Shown one piece after another: positions 1-9,266 of a stretch of 64,000 bases of DNA (its first letter is position 1; each line of letters starts with the position of its first letter). The DNA comes from Lineus longissimus (taxonomy: Eukaryota; Nemertea; Pilidiophora; Heteronemertea; Lineidae). Position numbers and translations under genes: made by a program. Location: contig NC_088322.1 in assembly GCF_910592395.1 (NCBI RefSeq), forward strand, positions 2,172,001 to 2,236,000. The letters run 5' to 3'. Under the pieces are notes generated by a model. The model was not told the origin of the DNA, made no database searches, and was given only the letters and a program-made list of their open reading frames with translations.

Positions 1-1319
1 CCGCTCACCTGGTAGCGATGTAGTAACGTAGAGTGTTTTTTACCACAAACTTGACATTGCACCTTAACGTTGCAGTCCTTGGATACATGGGACCTTCCCA
101 GACAGTTGAAACACAGGTTGTGTGTCTTAACAAAAGCGGCACGCTGTTTCAGGTCCTTGGCCTTGAAAACTTCACAGTCCCCCAGCCTATGGTTGTCTCC
201 GCAATCATAGCATTTCAGATGTGATGAGGAGGTGCTGGTACTGGTAGCAAACGTAGAGGCAACAGGTCTAGCGTTGTCCTGTTTACCCCCGAATGTCGGC
301 TTTCCTTGTGTCGTCTTCGGCTTACCACTATTTGACCGATTGTCAGCAATCTTACCAAAGACGGGGTCACTCACAGCTTCCGCCGCCCTCTCGATGAACC
401 TGACAAGGACTTCTACACCAGGCAGCTTGCCCGTGTCTCGTTTTACACGCTGTGCCTCATCACGCCACTTCACCTGCAGCCGAACGGGCATTTTTCTGGA
501 CATTTTCTGCATGTTAGACATGTTCATTTCACCAACAGCCTTGAGTCCTTTCAGAGTCTCAAACAAGGTTCTCGACTTATCAGCAAAGTCACAGAGTCCC
601 TGCACATCGTTTGTATCAAGGTTTGGTCCCCCGATCAGTTTTTCTACACAGGCCTCGGCCACTACATGTGGTTGACCAAAGCGTCTCTTTAAAGTCTCTA
701 ATGCTTGGGCAAGACCACCTAGGACACCATCAAAACCGCTTATGGAACGCTTGGCCCGCCCATCAACAAATTGCAACAGTCTCGCCATCTTTTGAGCCTC
801 AGTTAGGTTTTGAGACCCAACCATCGTTTCATATCTTGTTATGAAGCGGAAATACTCGGTAGCATCCCCGGTAAACTTAACTACCTCAAGTGGTGGTAGT
901 GCGCTTTTTAGTGCCAATTGCTCAATTGCAGAAGTCATGCTTTCGTTTGCTCCGGTTGTGACATTACCGGATGTTCTCTGAGTCTGACACAACATAGTGC
1001 AAAGTTCCTTTACTGCCACTAACAGCTCGGTCTCGGCAGCAGGAACACTCCCTGCAGCCGCCTCATTCGCAGGAGCTGGATGAGTTGGTGATGCAGCTGT
1101 TCCAGTCGCAGCATCGTCATTCCGTGTTGAGTTGGGCGGTTCAGCGACCACCCCCTCCTCTTCCAGACGTACTGGTCTCCGACGTCCTGGTGTCGCAGCT
1201 ATGGGACTAACATCTCTGATGGTAATTTCACGTGTTAGATCAGCTATTTCTCTATCCAACCGCTCCATCTCCTGGGCAGCAGCTCGCGTGAGCAGATCCA
1301 GAGGATTGGCAGTCGCCAT
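1..1319 (-). CDS. gag: BEL/Pao retrotransposon Gag, partial (C-terminus beyond window)
   Basis: Open on the minus strand from ATG at 1319 to the window edge, about 439 codons with no stop. A charged N-terminus with a short coiled-coil-like stretch is followed by an Ala/Pro-rich linker, then a region like the DUF1759 Gag domain of BEL/Pao elements (about residues 130-270, including LEVVKFTGDATEYFRFI). Near residue 369 a CX2CX3HX4C knuckle is followed by a canonical CX2CX4HX4C knuckle (CFNCLGRSHVSKDC) and the motif CGKKHSTLLH that is usual in this family. Gag coats the retroelement RNA and forms the particle. The protease and reverse transcriptase would follow to the left, outside the window. 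The start is the first ATG after the presumed leader and gives an uninterrupted frame. Confidence 0.88.
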   Translation of the reverse strand, partial: MATANPLDLLTRAAAQEMERLDREIADLTREITIRDVSPIAATPGRRRPVRLEEEGVVAEPPNSTRNDDAATGTAASPTHPAPANEAAAGSVPAAETELLVAVKELCTMLCQTQRTSGNVTTGANESMTSAIEQLALKSALPPLEVVKFTGDATEYFRFITRYETMVGSQNLTEAQKMARLLQFVDGRAKRSISGFDGVLGGLAQALETLKRRFGQPHVVAEACVEKLIGGPNLDTNDVQGLCDFADKSRTLFETLKGLKAVGEMNMSNMQKMSRKMPVRLQVKWRDEAQRVKRDTGKLPGVEVLVRFIERAAEAVSDPVFGKIADNRSNSGKPKTTQGKPTFGGKQDNARPVASTFATSTSTSSSHLKCYDCGDNHRLGDCEVFKAKDLKQRAAFVKTHNLCFNCLGRSHVSKDCNVKVQCQVCGKKHSTLLHRYQVS

Positions 1320-2138
1320 CTTCAATCTTCTTCTTCACCCTTCGTATGGAGTGATTTTCACTGTAACGTCCGCTCACGACGTTATTGCGGGTCTCGTAGG
1401 ATTATAAAGGAAGATAACTCTCATTTGGTAAACTCTTGTATTTTACCTCTATTGCCTGAGGTGAAACTGTAAAGACAAATAACATGACAGCGTCAATACA
1501 TCTCTAAACTACAACTAAAAACAAATCTCATCAAGTCACAACCTGAAGACAGGACGTCTTGAAGACACCATACGGTGCTGCCACCTGCGAGAAACACCAC
1601 GCACTATAACAATGTACACTGTACTGTGCACATGCAACACAGGATAGAAATTGGACAGGGGTTGTGCCCTTACTTGAGCCTAAAAACAAGAGGAACTTCC
1701 TCCAATTACAGGATCTATGGTTTAACTTATGTTAATCAATGTACTAACAGAGGTATTTAGACAATAAAGACCGAATAGATGACAAATCAGTTCGCACGAA
1801 GCACGTGACTAAAACCCGGGAACAACACAGACGAACACCATTTTTACATGAAACCGCTGCCCCTTTGGCAGGCAAAAACACCTCATCTGAGGTGTAAATA
1901 TACATTTAACAATACCGCCAAAATGACTTACATCACTTTGCTCCTCAACCCGCCAATAAACAATGCATGCCTTTCATGCAGGAGCCTCAAATCAAGCTGT
2001 CTTATACAGCATCAGAAAAAAGGAAAACCCCTTGGCTTTCCGATAAATGTGTCTGTTGTCGTTGTTACATAAAGTAGTCTCCTCCAGGACCAATTCCAGG
2101 AGGACCGGTTGTGACATAGCTGAGCAAGTAGACACGAC
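1320..2138 (-). mobile_element. 5' LTR and leader of the BEL/Pao element (limits approximate)
   Basis: This is the stretch between the Gag start and the point where Polinton polymerase homology begins (about 2141). It holds no convincing ORF on either strand and is where the 5' LTR and primer-binding leader must lie. The right limit is uncertain. A minus-strand TGT start at 2069 (reading TGTAACAACGAC) and another at about 2138 (TGTCGTGTC) are both possible LTR starts. The partner LTR is outside the window, so neither the LTR ends nor the target duplication can be confirmed. Confidence 0.5.
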
Positions 2139-2627
2139 ACAGTTAGCACCATACATTGATTTTAATACTAAAAGACGTATGGATTCTAAGACTGATTTTG
2201 AGAAAGACTATTTCAAGCTCATGAATAATGCTTTCTACGGAAAGACTTGTGAGAATGTAAGGAACAGGGTGGAAATAGAATTGGTAACGGACGGGGAGAG
2301 AGCCAGGAGTGTAATGGCCAATCCCAGGTTTTCATCGATATGCGTATTTGACGAACAGAATGCTGCTATTAGCATGAGGAAAACATCAATGAAATTCAAC
2401 AAACCAATCTACATAGGAGCTTCAGTACTTGAATTTCTAAATTATTAATGTATGAATTCTATTATGAAGTTCTTCAACCGTACTTTGGTGAGAAAAATAT
2501 TGAACTACTGTATCTAGATACAGATTCCTTTGTACTTAACATTAATACTGATGACTTAACTAAAGACTTAAAGGAGTTGAAACACTATTTTGACTTCAGT
2601 AATTATCCAAAAGATCATCCACTCTAT

Positions 2628-3403
2628 AGGCCCTTTTCCACTACCGCACAATCTGTTAATGTTCAACTGTGCCGTGCTCGGTCCGGACCCGGCCCACTTG
2701 TTTTGTACCATTTCCATTGCGCGCAATAATATCCAGGCCAAATTCTGGTGTCCACATCGGCCGCTGTCAGCAGCGCTACTCTCCTATTTTTTGAGTGAGG
2801 AATGTAAGTAAAATTCTCTAAAGAGGCCATTGTTATCAAGAACTTCACGATACTTTTTTTTCATTTTTTTCACTTTTTCCTGGCACTGCTTGCCATCACA
2901 TCCTTCGAATCCTGACATTGAGAGGGACACGGCGATTTGCGAAAATATCTGGTTATTGTGGCGAGCCCCCTCCAATTGAGCCTGTATCGTCTCCTCGCCC
3001 CAAATAGTAATCAACTGGAGCGTTTACGGAACGCTCCATGTTGCCCCTCTTGTTGTTGCTGAAGGTGCTGCTGCTGGCATGTTGTAGCGATATAAATCAA
3101 TAACTTACGACAGAACTGCACAGTGACAGAAATACCGGGGAATGACAACGGTCAAGGTCATTAGTGAGCTTGCGCACTATTACTCAGATAAGTTGGCCCG
3201 GCCCAGTTCGCGTTTCCACTGCTGATTTTTATTGCCGAACCGTGCTCGACCCGGGTCGAGCTCACGTCCTTTTGGGGGGTTCGGCCCACATGGAAATGGC
3301 ACCGTGCCGAGCCCGGTCGACCCATTTCCATTACACTTTTTTTAACCGAGCCATGCTCGACCCGGGTCAAGGCCCGGCAATTTTTGATAGTGGAAAAGGG
3401 GCT
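2628..3403. mobile_element. PIF/Harbinger-like DNA transposon remnant (776 bp)
   Basis: Ends are near-perfect inverted repeats: AGGCCCTTTTCCACTA at the left, and the right end read on the minus strand begins AGCCCCTTTTCCACTA (15 of 16 match). The target trinucleotide TAT is duplicated (2625-2627 and 3404-3406), and copy C carries the empty site. A 3-bp duplication, these termini and an internal SANT-like ORF all fit PIF/Harbinger. The right half has several GC-rich subterminal repeats around the core GCTCGACCCGGGTC. No transposase is present, so it is a non-autonomous derivative. Confidence 0.8.
2784..3041 (-). pseudogene. Myb/SANT-like DNA-binding domain fragment inside the Harbinger-like element
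   Basis: The minus-strand frame encodes a trihelix/Myb_DNA-bind_4-like domain: an initial Trp (ITIWGEE), a middle helix, and the basic third helix CQEKVKKMKKKYREVL. Harbinger elements normally carry such a protein beside the transposase to help bind the ends. There is no good ATG: the frame runs upstream through TTG at 3014 without one, so this is probably one exon or a relic. The closing stop is at 2784-2786. No other coding part of the transposon is visible. Confidence 0.6.
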
Positions 3404-3810
3404 TATGACACCAGTAAGAAGAAGGTGCCAGGTTATTTCAAGGATGAGTTAGGAGGAGTCGAGATGACTGAATTCATTGCCCTGAGAAGTAAGATGTATG
3501 CTTACAGGTCAAAAGATTACGATTCTAAGAAATTAAAGGGTATTGCCAAGAATGTAGTAAAGAGAGATATCTCATTTGATGACTATGTTGATTGTCTTGA
3601 AAAGAGTATGTCATTTTACCACAAGATGAGACACTTAAGATCAGATAAACACCAAATCTATTTGGAAGAAGTTGACAAAAAAAGCCTCAGTCCTTTTGAT
3701 GATAAGAGGTTCATACTTGAAGATGGAATAAGAACGTTACCATTTGGAATGTATTATGAAGGCTACATAGATTACAGCGATTCAAACTTCGCTTGAGTGC
3801 AAAATCTTTA

Positions 3811-3998
3811 TTAAACTAATGAATATGGTGGCGCTGATGGTAGTGGCACTGGCGGAAATTCACCCCTAACACCGAAGTCATGGTGATAGTGATAGTGATA
3901 CACCACATTAGGATTAGGACTATTTAGTCCTGTTTGATTTACTGAACTTTTAGTTTTTCTAGCATCTCTATCTGAGCTATCTTTTTTCCTTCTTCTAA
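3811..3998 (-). CDS. Candidate -1 frameshift extension of the 219-aa protein, Polinton A
   Basis: In the -1 frame relative to the 219-aa gene an ORF of 61 codons runs from the slippery heptamer T TTT TTA (minus strand, 4002 to 3996; TTA is codon 201) to TAA at 3813-3811. It has no ATG, so it needs frameshifting or splicing. It overlaps the end of the 219-aa frame, then continues through a His/Tyr-rich stretch (YHYHYHHDFG) to a C-terminus with PSAPPYSLV. Copy C has the same heptamer at the same codon and the same extension (62 codons). PSAP is the TSG101/ESCRT-I binding late-domain motif of many enveloped viruses. The frameshift itself is an inference. Confidence 0.55.
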
Positions 3999-4598
3999 AA
4001 AAGTCTTCTTTAAAGATTCCACATCGACATTGGAATTGGTCTCCCTTTGTTTTTTCCTAATGGCATTTTTCATCGAAATGTATTTCTCCTTCTCCTTGAG
4101 TATTAAACCGAATTCCTCTGTAGATATGTGAGAATCGGTTAAGGCTTTACTGACCAAATCATTGATTGTGTTCAGTTTTGAAATGGCCAACATTCTGATA
4201 TTCTCATGCTTTTCAATTTTCTTAAGTATGCTTTTCTTCTGCCAATTTAGAAATGAGGAAAAAAGGGCACTTCCTATTGTCACACCACCCAAAGCTAAAC
4301 CTATCGGTGCGGTGATGACACCAGCCAGTGCAGACACACCAACTGAGCCAGCCGCAACGCTTACAAAATTAAGACTATGACTAATGCCAGTAATTACGCT
4401 AAATGCTTCTTTGTACTTTGAAAATATCTTTCTTCTAAATTGAATCTCGCTTTCTAAGAAACTCTTAACATCACATATTTGTTGTAGTCTGAAAGCCTGA
4501 GGGTTACTTTCTGTATGCTTTTCAGACCTTTCATAGTTTAATTGACTTTCAGAGTTTAAATTACTTAAATCTGGATAAACCTTGTTGTCTCCATCCAT
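3939..4598 (-). CDS. Polinton 219-aa membrane-hairpin protein, copy A
   Basis: Intact frame, nearly identical to copy C. A polar N-terminus is followed by an amphipathic region, then a Gly/Ala-rich hydrophobic hairpin at about residues 83-118 (GVSALAGVITAPIGLALGG), then a long charged helix region containing KHENIRMLAISKLNTINDL and KEKEKYISMKNAIRKKQRE. To my knowledge similar proteins are common in invertebrate Polinton-like loci; their function is not known. The hairpin suggests membrane insertion. The ATG follows TTAA, giving the shared TAAATG start context. A -1 frameshift near codon 201 could replace its last residues with a longer tail (see 3811-3998). Confidence 0.75.
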   Translation of the reverse strand: MDGDNKVYPDLSNLNSESQLNYERSEKHTESNPQAFRLQQICDVKSFLESEIQFRRKIFSKYKEAFSVITGISHSLNFVSVAAGSVGVSALAGVITAPIGLALGGVTIGSALFSSFLNWQKKSILKKIEKHENIRMLAISKLNTINDLVSKALTDSHISTEEFGLILKEKEKYISMKNAIRKKQRETNSNVDVESLKKTFLEEGKKIAQIEMLEKLKVQ

Positions 4599-4602
4599 TT
4601 AA

Positions 4603-4854
4603 TTAGTGGGAATAACTAGAATCAGTTGTTCTGACATTTCTAGTGTTTAGTGTTGATCTTGCAGACACTACAGGTTTTTGAAGTACATTAAATTTTAAAG
4701 GTTTTTCTGACCCAGCAGGTTTTTCTGACCCAGCAGGTTTTAAAGGTTTTTCGGGACCAGGCTCCAACTTTGACTCTACTTCTGCCTCTAATTCTCTATG
4801 AAATCGTTCTAATCTTTCTTTCCAATTACGTGGTCGTTTTGTGTAACTATTCAT
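4603..4854 (-). CDS. Small basic/Pro-rich Polinton protein (83 aa), copy A
   Basis: Conserved in place and length with copy C (89 aa at 61862). The N-terminus is basic (TKRPRNWKERLERFHREL), the middle has repeated GSEKP-type units that differ in number between copies, and the C-terminus is Ser/Thr-rich ending DSSYSH. It lies 4 bp upstream of the 219-aa gene. I do not recognise the family. The basic helix plus Pro-rich linker would fit a small DNA- or capsid-associated protein, but that is a guess. The start has AATAAATG. Confidence 0.6.
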   Translation of the reverse strand: MNSYTKRPRNWKERLERFHRELEAEVESKLEPGPEKPLKPAGSEKPAGSEKPLKFNVLQKPVVSARSTLNTRNVRTTDSSYSH

Positions 4855-5186
4855 TTATTCAGATGAAGATAAAGATGAAAATTAATTAAGTAGAAGGATA
4901 TCGTTAAATTCTGGGTTATCCCAAAAATACTTGTTTGTTATCCTTCTCCACTCGTTTATCACGTTTTGGTCTCGATAGTCAAACCAGTTTTCATTAAGCT
5001 TATTGACCATAAAGTTAAATGAGCAGCACAATTGATCCTTAAATAGTGTGTAGTCTACTGTAGCACTCTTCTGCCTGTTTTGTGTTTTAGACATTGGTCG
5101 AATGTTAAACCAAGCAAAGCACAGTTCAGGTTTATCTTTGAATTCCTTGATTGGTAAGACATGATCCAACTCTTCTTCTACTATTC

Positions 5187-5211
5187 GAACTCTGTTCTCG
5201 GGACTTTGTCC
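5187..5211 (-). repeat. Double-hairpin micro-element in HNH gene, copy A
   Basis: Two short palindromes in a row: GAAC-TCT-GTTC (5187-5197) and GGAC-TTT-GTCC (5201-5211), separated by 3 nt. Copies B and C have the same unit at the same codons, so this site was filled before the copies diverged. Confidence 0.7.
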
Positions 5212-5389
5212 TATTGGAGATAGACTCCTCTGGTACTCTAACCACTGTGAGAAGAAACTGTCTGTACATCCTAGATTGAATGATGAATTAGCAGTACACT
5301 CTCCCTTAGAAATGCGGTTAAGACCAACCCTAATTTTGTGATGGTCTCTATTACCATTTTGGTCAAGGTAATCCCTTTTTGTAATATGA

Positions 5390-6151
5390 CATTACCAGCT
5401 ATTGCGGGCCTAGCCAATTAAGCCAATTAGTGCACCTGCTTAATTGGTCCTGGCAAGCCTAATGGAAAATGCATAGGAAATATCAATAAAGTTGGCTTTT
5501 TGGGCGGGGTGTTAAAATAATCCCAACTCCCGACTTCTGACATAATTCTATATATGTCTAGGTATTTACTGGCAAAATTTGGAGTGATTTGGATGGAAAT
5601 TCGATGTGTCCATCTATAGGTTGAAAATTTTGGTAAATCTGTAATGCTTCACTCGTAGCCCGTAGTGTAAATTCCTGAGAAAGTGGGTTTTGGGGGCTTT
5701 TCTAGCTGCGCTAGCTCCGAAACTATACATTTGATACAAACTCCCGACTTCAGACGTGGTTGATATAACTCTTTGGATTATATTCCCAAGATTTCAGCTT
5801 TATTGGAGAAAAATTCATAGTGTCCATAGGGGGGTTGAAAATTGGAGGATTTTCAATTTTTTTCCCAACAAATATGCGAAAAATATTACTTTCCACCTAG
5901 AATTAATCAAAATTTCGCAAACTATCATAAAGTACTTCCTTGCAACAATCATTTGTGAAGCTTTCAAAACTTTTGGCTGATTTATTTGACCCTAAATCAG
6001 CAAAAACCAAACATTTTAGTGTTTGTATGCACCAATGCACAGGAGGCTAATTGCAAGATTAATTCACACCTTTCCAATCTCAAACAATAGGAATGATGGA
6101 GTCTCCCTCTATTCAAAACAGAGTGTGCTAGGCCCGCAATAGCTGGTAATG
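5390..6151. mobile_element. MITE-like element (762 bp) in the HNH gene of Polinton A
   Basis: Perfect inverted ends of about 25 bp: the left end reads CATTACCAGCTATTGCGGGC and the right end is its reverse complement, ending ...GCTGGTAATG. Copy C has the uninterrupted site. The flanking duplication is short and ambiguous (TC or TCA). No transposase-like ORF is present; the interior is A+T-rich, with internal repeats near the left end. The family is not identified. Confidence 0.75.
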
Positions 6152-6568
6152 AATTAAAACATGATCTACAGTTACCTCTATTTCCATTTTTACCGAATTC
6201 ACCATCACTTAGTAATTTAACTTCTCCACATTTACCGCATTTCTTGGTTAACGTGGAACCACATAATTTACAATAATCCAGTAAATTGCCTCTTCTATTT
6301 TTATCAAATTCACTTTCAGGTTTTGTTACATCGCACTTAACACATTTAAATATAGGCCCAGAAACTACTGGTTGATACTGATTAACAGGATACTGATTAA
6401 CAGGATACTGATAAACAGGATACTGATTAACAGGATACTGATAAACAGGATACTGATAAACAGGATACTGATTAACAGGATACTGATAAACATTGACAGT
6501 ACCATAGTTAATGTTAAATATCTGTCCTTCCATTTCTGGCTTGATTTAAAGGATAAAAAGATTTTAAA

Positions 6569-7709
6569 TTAAGGTTTTAGGCTTTTTATTCCTGAAATTG
6601 GTAACCATTCATTGAATTTATCACTGTATCCCTTCCACTTCACTAATCCGTATTTTTTACCTTTACTGGTCTTGTACCTCAAGATTTTCTCGATCTTGTA
6701 CTCTAGCTGGTCAGGATTAGGAACATAACTCAATTCCTCTTCATAGAAATATCCTTGAATTTCCTCTTTATGATAATCTTCAAGTTTGTAGACGATAGGG
6801 TGAGTGAAGATGATCTGTTTGATTTGGAATACTTCCTCAGTGAAGTTGGGCATGTAACCTTTACCGAAAATGGACTTGTATTTTGAAATTATTACACTGT
6901 CACCTACTTTGTACTTTGGATCACCAAAGGTTTTTTTGAGGTGAAGACCGTAAAGATTGTACCACACAGCTCCTTCGTTTTCCATCTTTCTGGCGTCTAC
7001 AGGTTTCATACCTATTGATGAGTGAAATGAGTTGTTGTAGCCACTGACCAAGTCATCCAGTACGTCAATCCACTTGTCTGTCTCCTTAGCAGTGAAATAA
7101 CGCCACATTTTTTCTTTAAGAGTCCTGTTGAATCTTTCTACTACCGCTGCCTTCTTATCAGATTTTTGTAGAGAACCATTTTATGTCATTTTCTGTTAAG
7201 AGTTCCTTGAAGTGTTTGTTGTAAAATTCTGTACCGTCATCAAACTGGATTTTCTCTGGTATCGCCACAACTGGTTTTGCTTCTCTAGAGCTTTGCTCCT
7301 TGGACGAAGTCCTGAAAATCACTTTAAATGCATCTCTTATTTCTTCTCCTCTCTTGCTCTTAACTGCTAGAGCCCATGCATAGCGACTGAATAGGTCAAT
7401 TACTGTTAAAATGAATCTGAAACCTTTATTCTTACTCTCGAATTTCTGCATGTCAACCAGGTCGGCTTGCCACTGTTGATCGATGTACGATACCATTGTT
7501 TTCCTGAAGGTGAATTTCTTAATGGCCGGTTTGTGTAGTTGGTGAGTTGGTAGTGTTTCTAGAAATTCTTTAACCTCTTTTTGTTTAATAAGTTTACCAT
7601 CTTCCTTGACCTGTTTCCACATCTTACTCAAAGAACTGTAAGCCACGGGACTCTCGGGGTTGTAGTACAAATCCCTTAGATACTGCTGTTTGTCATCCTT
7701 TACATCCAT
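6569..7709 (-). pseudogene. int: Retrovirus-like integrase with chromodomain, Polinton A (frameshifted)
   Basis: Polinton integrase, which joins element ends to host DNA. The start at 7709 is in the palindrome CATTTAAATG shared with the divergent ATPase gene. The catalytic first Asp (WQADLVDM) and second Asp (IQFDDG) are in the N-terminal part. An extra A in an A-run near 7166-7172 shifts the frame relative to copy C, giving a stop, and the rest continues in another frame to 6569. The catalytic Glu (VERFN in C) is encoded just past the shift. A chromodomain (GLVKWKGYSDKFNEW) closes the protein. A 27-nt in-frame insertion at 7288-7312 is absent from B and C. Confidence 0.9.
7288..7312 (-). repeat. 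Double-hairpin micro-element inserted in integrase, copy A
   Basis: GAGC-TTT-GCTC (7288-7298), 3 nt, GGAC-GAA-GTCC (7302-7312). The surrounding codons match copies B and C, which lack this unit. The net gain is 27 nt, so the frame is kept (added residues TSSKEQSS). This copy therefore shows insertion after the Polintons diverged, or clean loss elsewhere. Confidence 0.8.
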
Positions 7710-7713
7710 TTAA

Positions 7714-8334
7714 ATGGGTGAAGTATTTATTTACGAGCCACATAACATGCTAATTTCTGGTGTCACCAATTGTGGTAAGACATATTTTGCCCTTGACCTC
7801 TTAGAAAAGGAGTATCGACACAAATTCCAAAACATAGTCATTTTCTGTCCAACATATTTCAACAATAAGACATATGACAGGAAATGGATTTACCAAGACA
7901 AGAGCGTCTACATAGTTAATCCCGAAGCGGTGGCCAGTAATTTGGACCTTGTGCTTCAATTTGCTACTCTGACCTTTGCTGGTTCTAACACATTATTCCT
8001 AATTGATGACTGTGCTAATTTGAGAGACACAAAAAAGAAGGTGTCCGAGTTATGTAATCTTGCCTTTTCTGGCAGGCACTACAATCTTACTGTTTGGTTA
8101 CTAGTTCAGAAGTACAACTCTGTTGTCAAGGACTACAGAGAGAACATAAGAATTTTAGTATTATTTTTTAATAAGGATGAATCAGCCATGAAAGATGCCT
8201 TAGAAGAAAACAGTGTTATTCCTAAGGAGAAAAGACAGTACTACATAGAAGAACTTAAGATGAAAAAAGGATCAAAACTGATCATTAGACTACAACATCC
8301 ATTTGGATTTACTCTTTCACATCAAAAATCTTAG
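7714..8334 (+). CDS. Polinton packaging ATPase (FtsK/HerA-like), copy A
   Basis: Intact 206-aa P-loop ATPase of the kind that pumps viral DNA into capsids (A32/FtsK-HerA family). Walker A is GVTNCGKT at about residues 16-23. Walker B is TLFLIDDCAN near residue 90, and a conserved GRHYNLTVWLLVQ follows. It is encoded opposite to the other late genes, head-to-head with the integrase, with only 4 nt between the two start codons. Its 3' end overlaps the end of the convergent membrane-protein gene by 4 bp. Nearly identical to the ATPases of B and C. Confidence 0.9.
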   Translation: MGEVFIYEPHNMLISGVTNCGKTYFALDLLEKEYRHKFQNIVIFCPTYFNNKTYDRKWIYQDKSVYIVNPEAVASNLDLVLQFATLTFAGSNTLFLIDDCANLRDTKKKVSELCNLAFSGRHYNLTVWLLVQKYNSVVKDYRENIRILVLFFNKDESAMKDALEENSVIPKEKRQYYIEELKMKKGSKLIIRLQHPFGFTLSHQKS

Positions 8335-9266
8335 TCCCGCTTCTCATCAATGGTCTTAGTCTTTCTAACCCTAGTAAAATAATAAATTATTAATCCTAAA
8401 CCACTAAGTCCTAGGATAATCCATAGGTACTCGTATTTCTTCATTTCATCACTAGGTTGGTAATAATCACTTAATTGTGGTCTCTGAGGTAGTACTATAG
8501 TTCTATCGGGATGTAAATGATTGTAAACAGTAAGTGCTGAATCAGTATTGTTAAAATCAATAGAAGCGTCTCTTTCTCTCTTTAATTCAAGATTAACAAA
8601 GTCAATAGTACTCTTTCTATGCTCCTCCCATTCGGTTGAAGCTTTTTGTAATTGCTCCTGAGCCAAATCATGTCTTTTCACTTCAGCTTCATAACCGTTT
8701 TTATCCAGAAGTATTAAGGTAGCAGGAAGGGTTGGGTGTTTGTGGTTTCTGAGTCTGAGGGGGTTGGTGTCTGTTGACTGTGCTTTAAGAGAGACTAGGC
8801 ATGGCGCCAGTCTCTCTTAAAGCACAGTCAACAGGCATTTGGTCTCAGTATTTGGGTTTTGATTGCCATGACTGTACCCCTGTAAAAGTCAGAGGAGGAG
8901 AAGTTTGGAATGATGAAAGCATTAAAGAAGAAGAAATGTTATTATTGAGGAAAGCAAAATTTATTATGAGACTAGAAGGCAGTGTCCTGACTTGATTATT
9001 TTGAAAATGGCGGTCTGAACACATTAAAAGGTGGAACATGGCATTTTATCGACTTTGAAGTGTTCCGCAGTTAAAGGGAGACTATAGGCAGCAGCTAGGT
9101 AGGCAAGATAAAGTCATACAAATTTGCCAATAGGGGTCAGTCATATCTCTAGGCATGGCGCCAGTCTCTCTTAAAGCACAGTCAACAGGCATTTGGTCTT
9201 AGTATTTGGGTAAGTACAGAATCAAGGCAGCTCAGAGAGCAATGATTGAACGATGCTGTGGACAAG

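Larger units (their letters stand above)
2141..3796 (+). pseudogene. polB: Protein-primed DNA polymerase B, C-terminal part, Polinton A (broken)
   Basis: Polinton replication polymerase. Family B signatures are present: NNAFYGKT (motif B) near 2225 and LYLDTDSF (motif C, metal-binding DTD) near 2510. Lesions seen by comparison with copy C: the N-terminal side is cut off by the BEL/Pao element at about 2140; one G is missing near 2430-2435, shifting the frame and giving a stop at 2446-2448; the Harbinger-like element sits at 2628-3403, flanked by TAT. The rest (3404-3796) is colinear with C and ends at TGA 3794-3796, but lacks the 10-residue insertion that C carries at 63246-63270. Clearly inactive. 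Confidence 0.9.
4882..6533 (-). pseudogene. Zinc-ribbon/HNH-like nuclease protein, Polinton A (disrupted)
   Basis: N-terminal part 6533-6152, C-terminal part 5389-4882, separated by the MITE at 5390-6151. The N-terminus is a tandem repeat of YQYPVNQYPV-type units. Four CXXC pairs follow (CVKC, YCKLC, CGKC, CRSC), as in two zinc-binding modules. Past the MITE comes LDHVLPIKEF and CFAWFNIRPM then NRQKSA, the pattern of HNH-type endonucleases (DH...P, W.N..P, N...K). One extra G near 5370 also shifts the frame relative to copy C. A GQSPENRVR segment is encoded by the double-hairpin unit at 5187-5211. In an intact copy it would presumably cut or bind DNA. Confidence 0.75.

Noticed and set aside
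9206-9266. ATG 9206 as the start of the reverse transcriptase gene
   Set aside because: The first 20 residues are encoded by repeat E1 and occur in E2 and E3 without the LINE. The LINE begins at 9267 after the ACAAG duplication.
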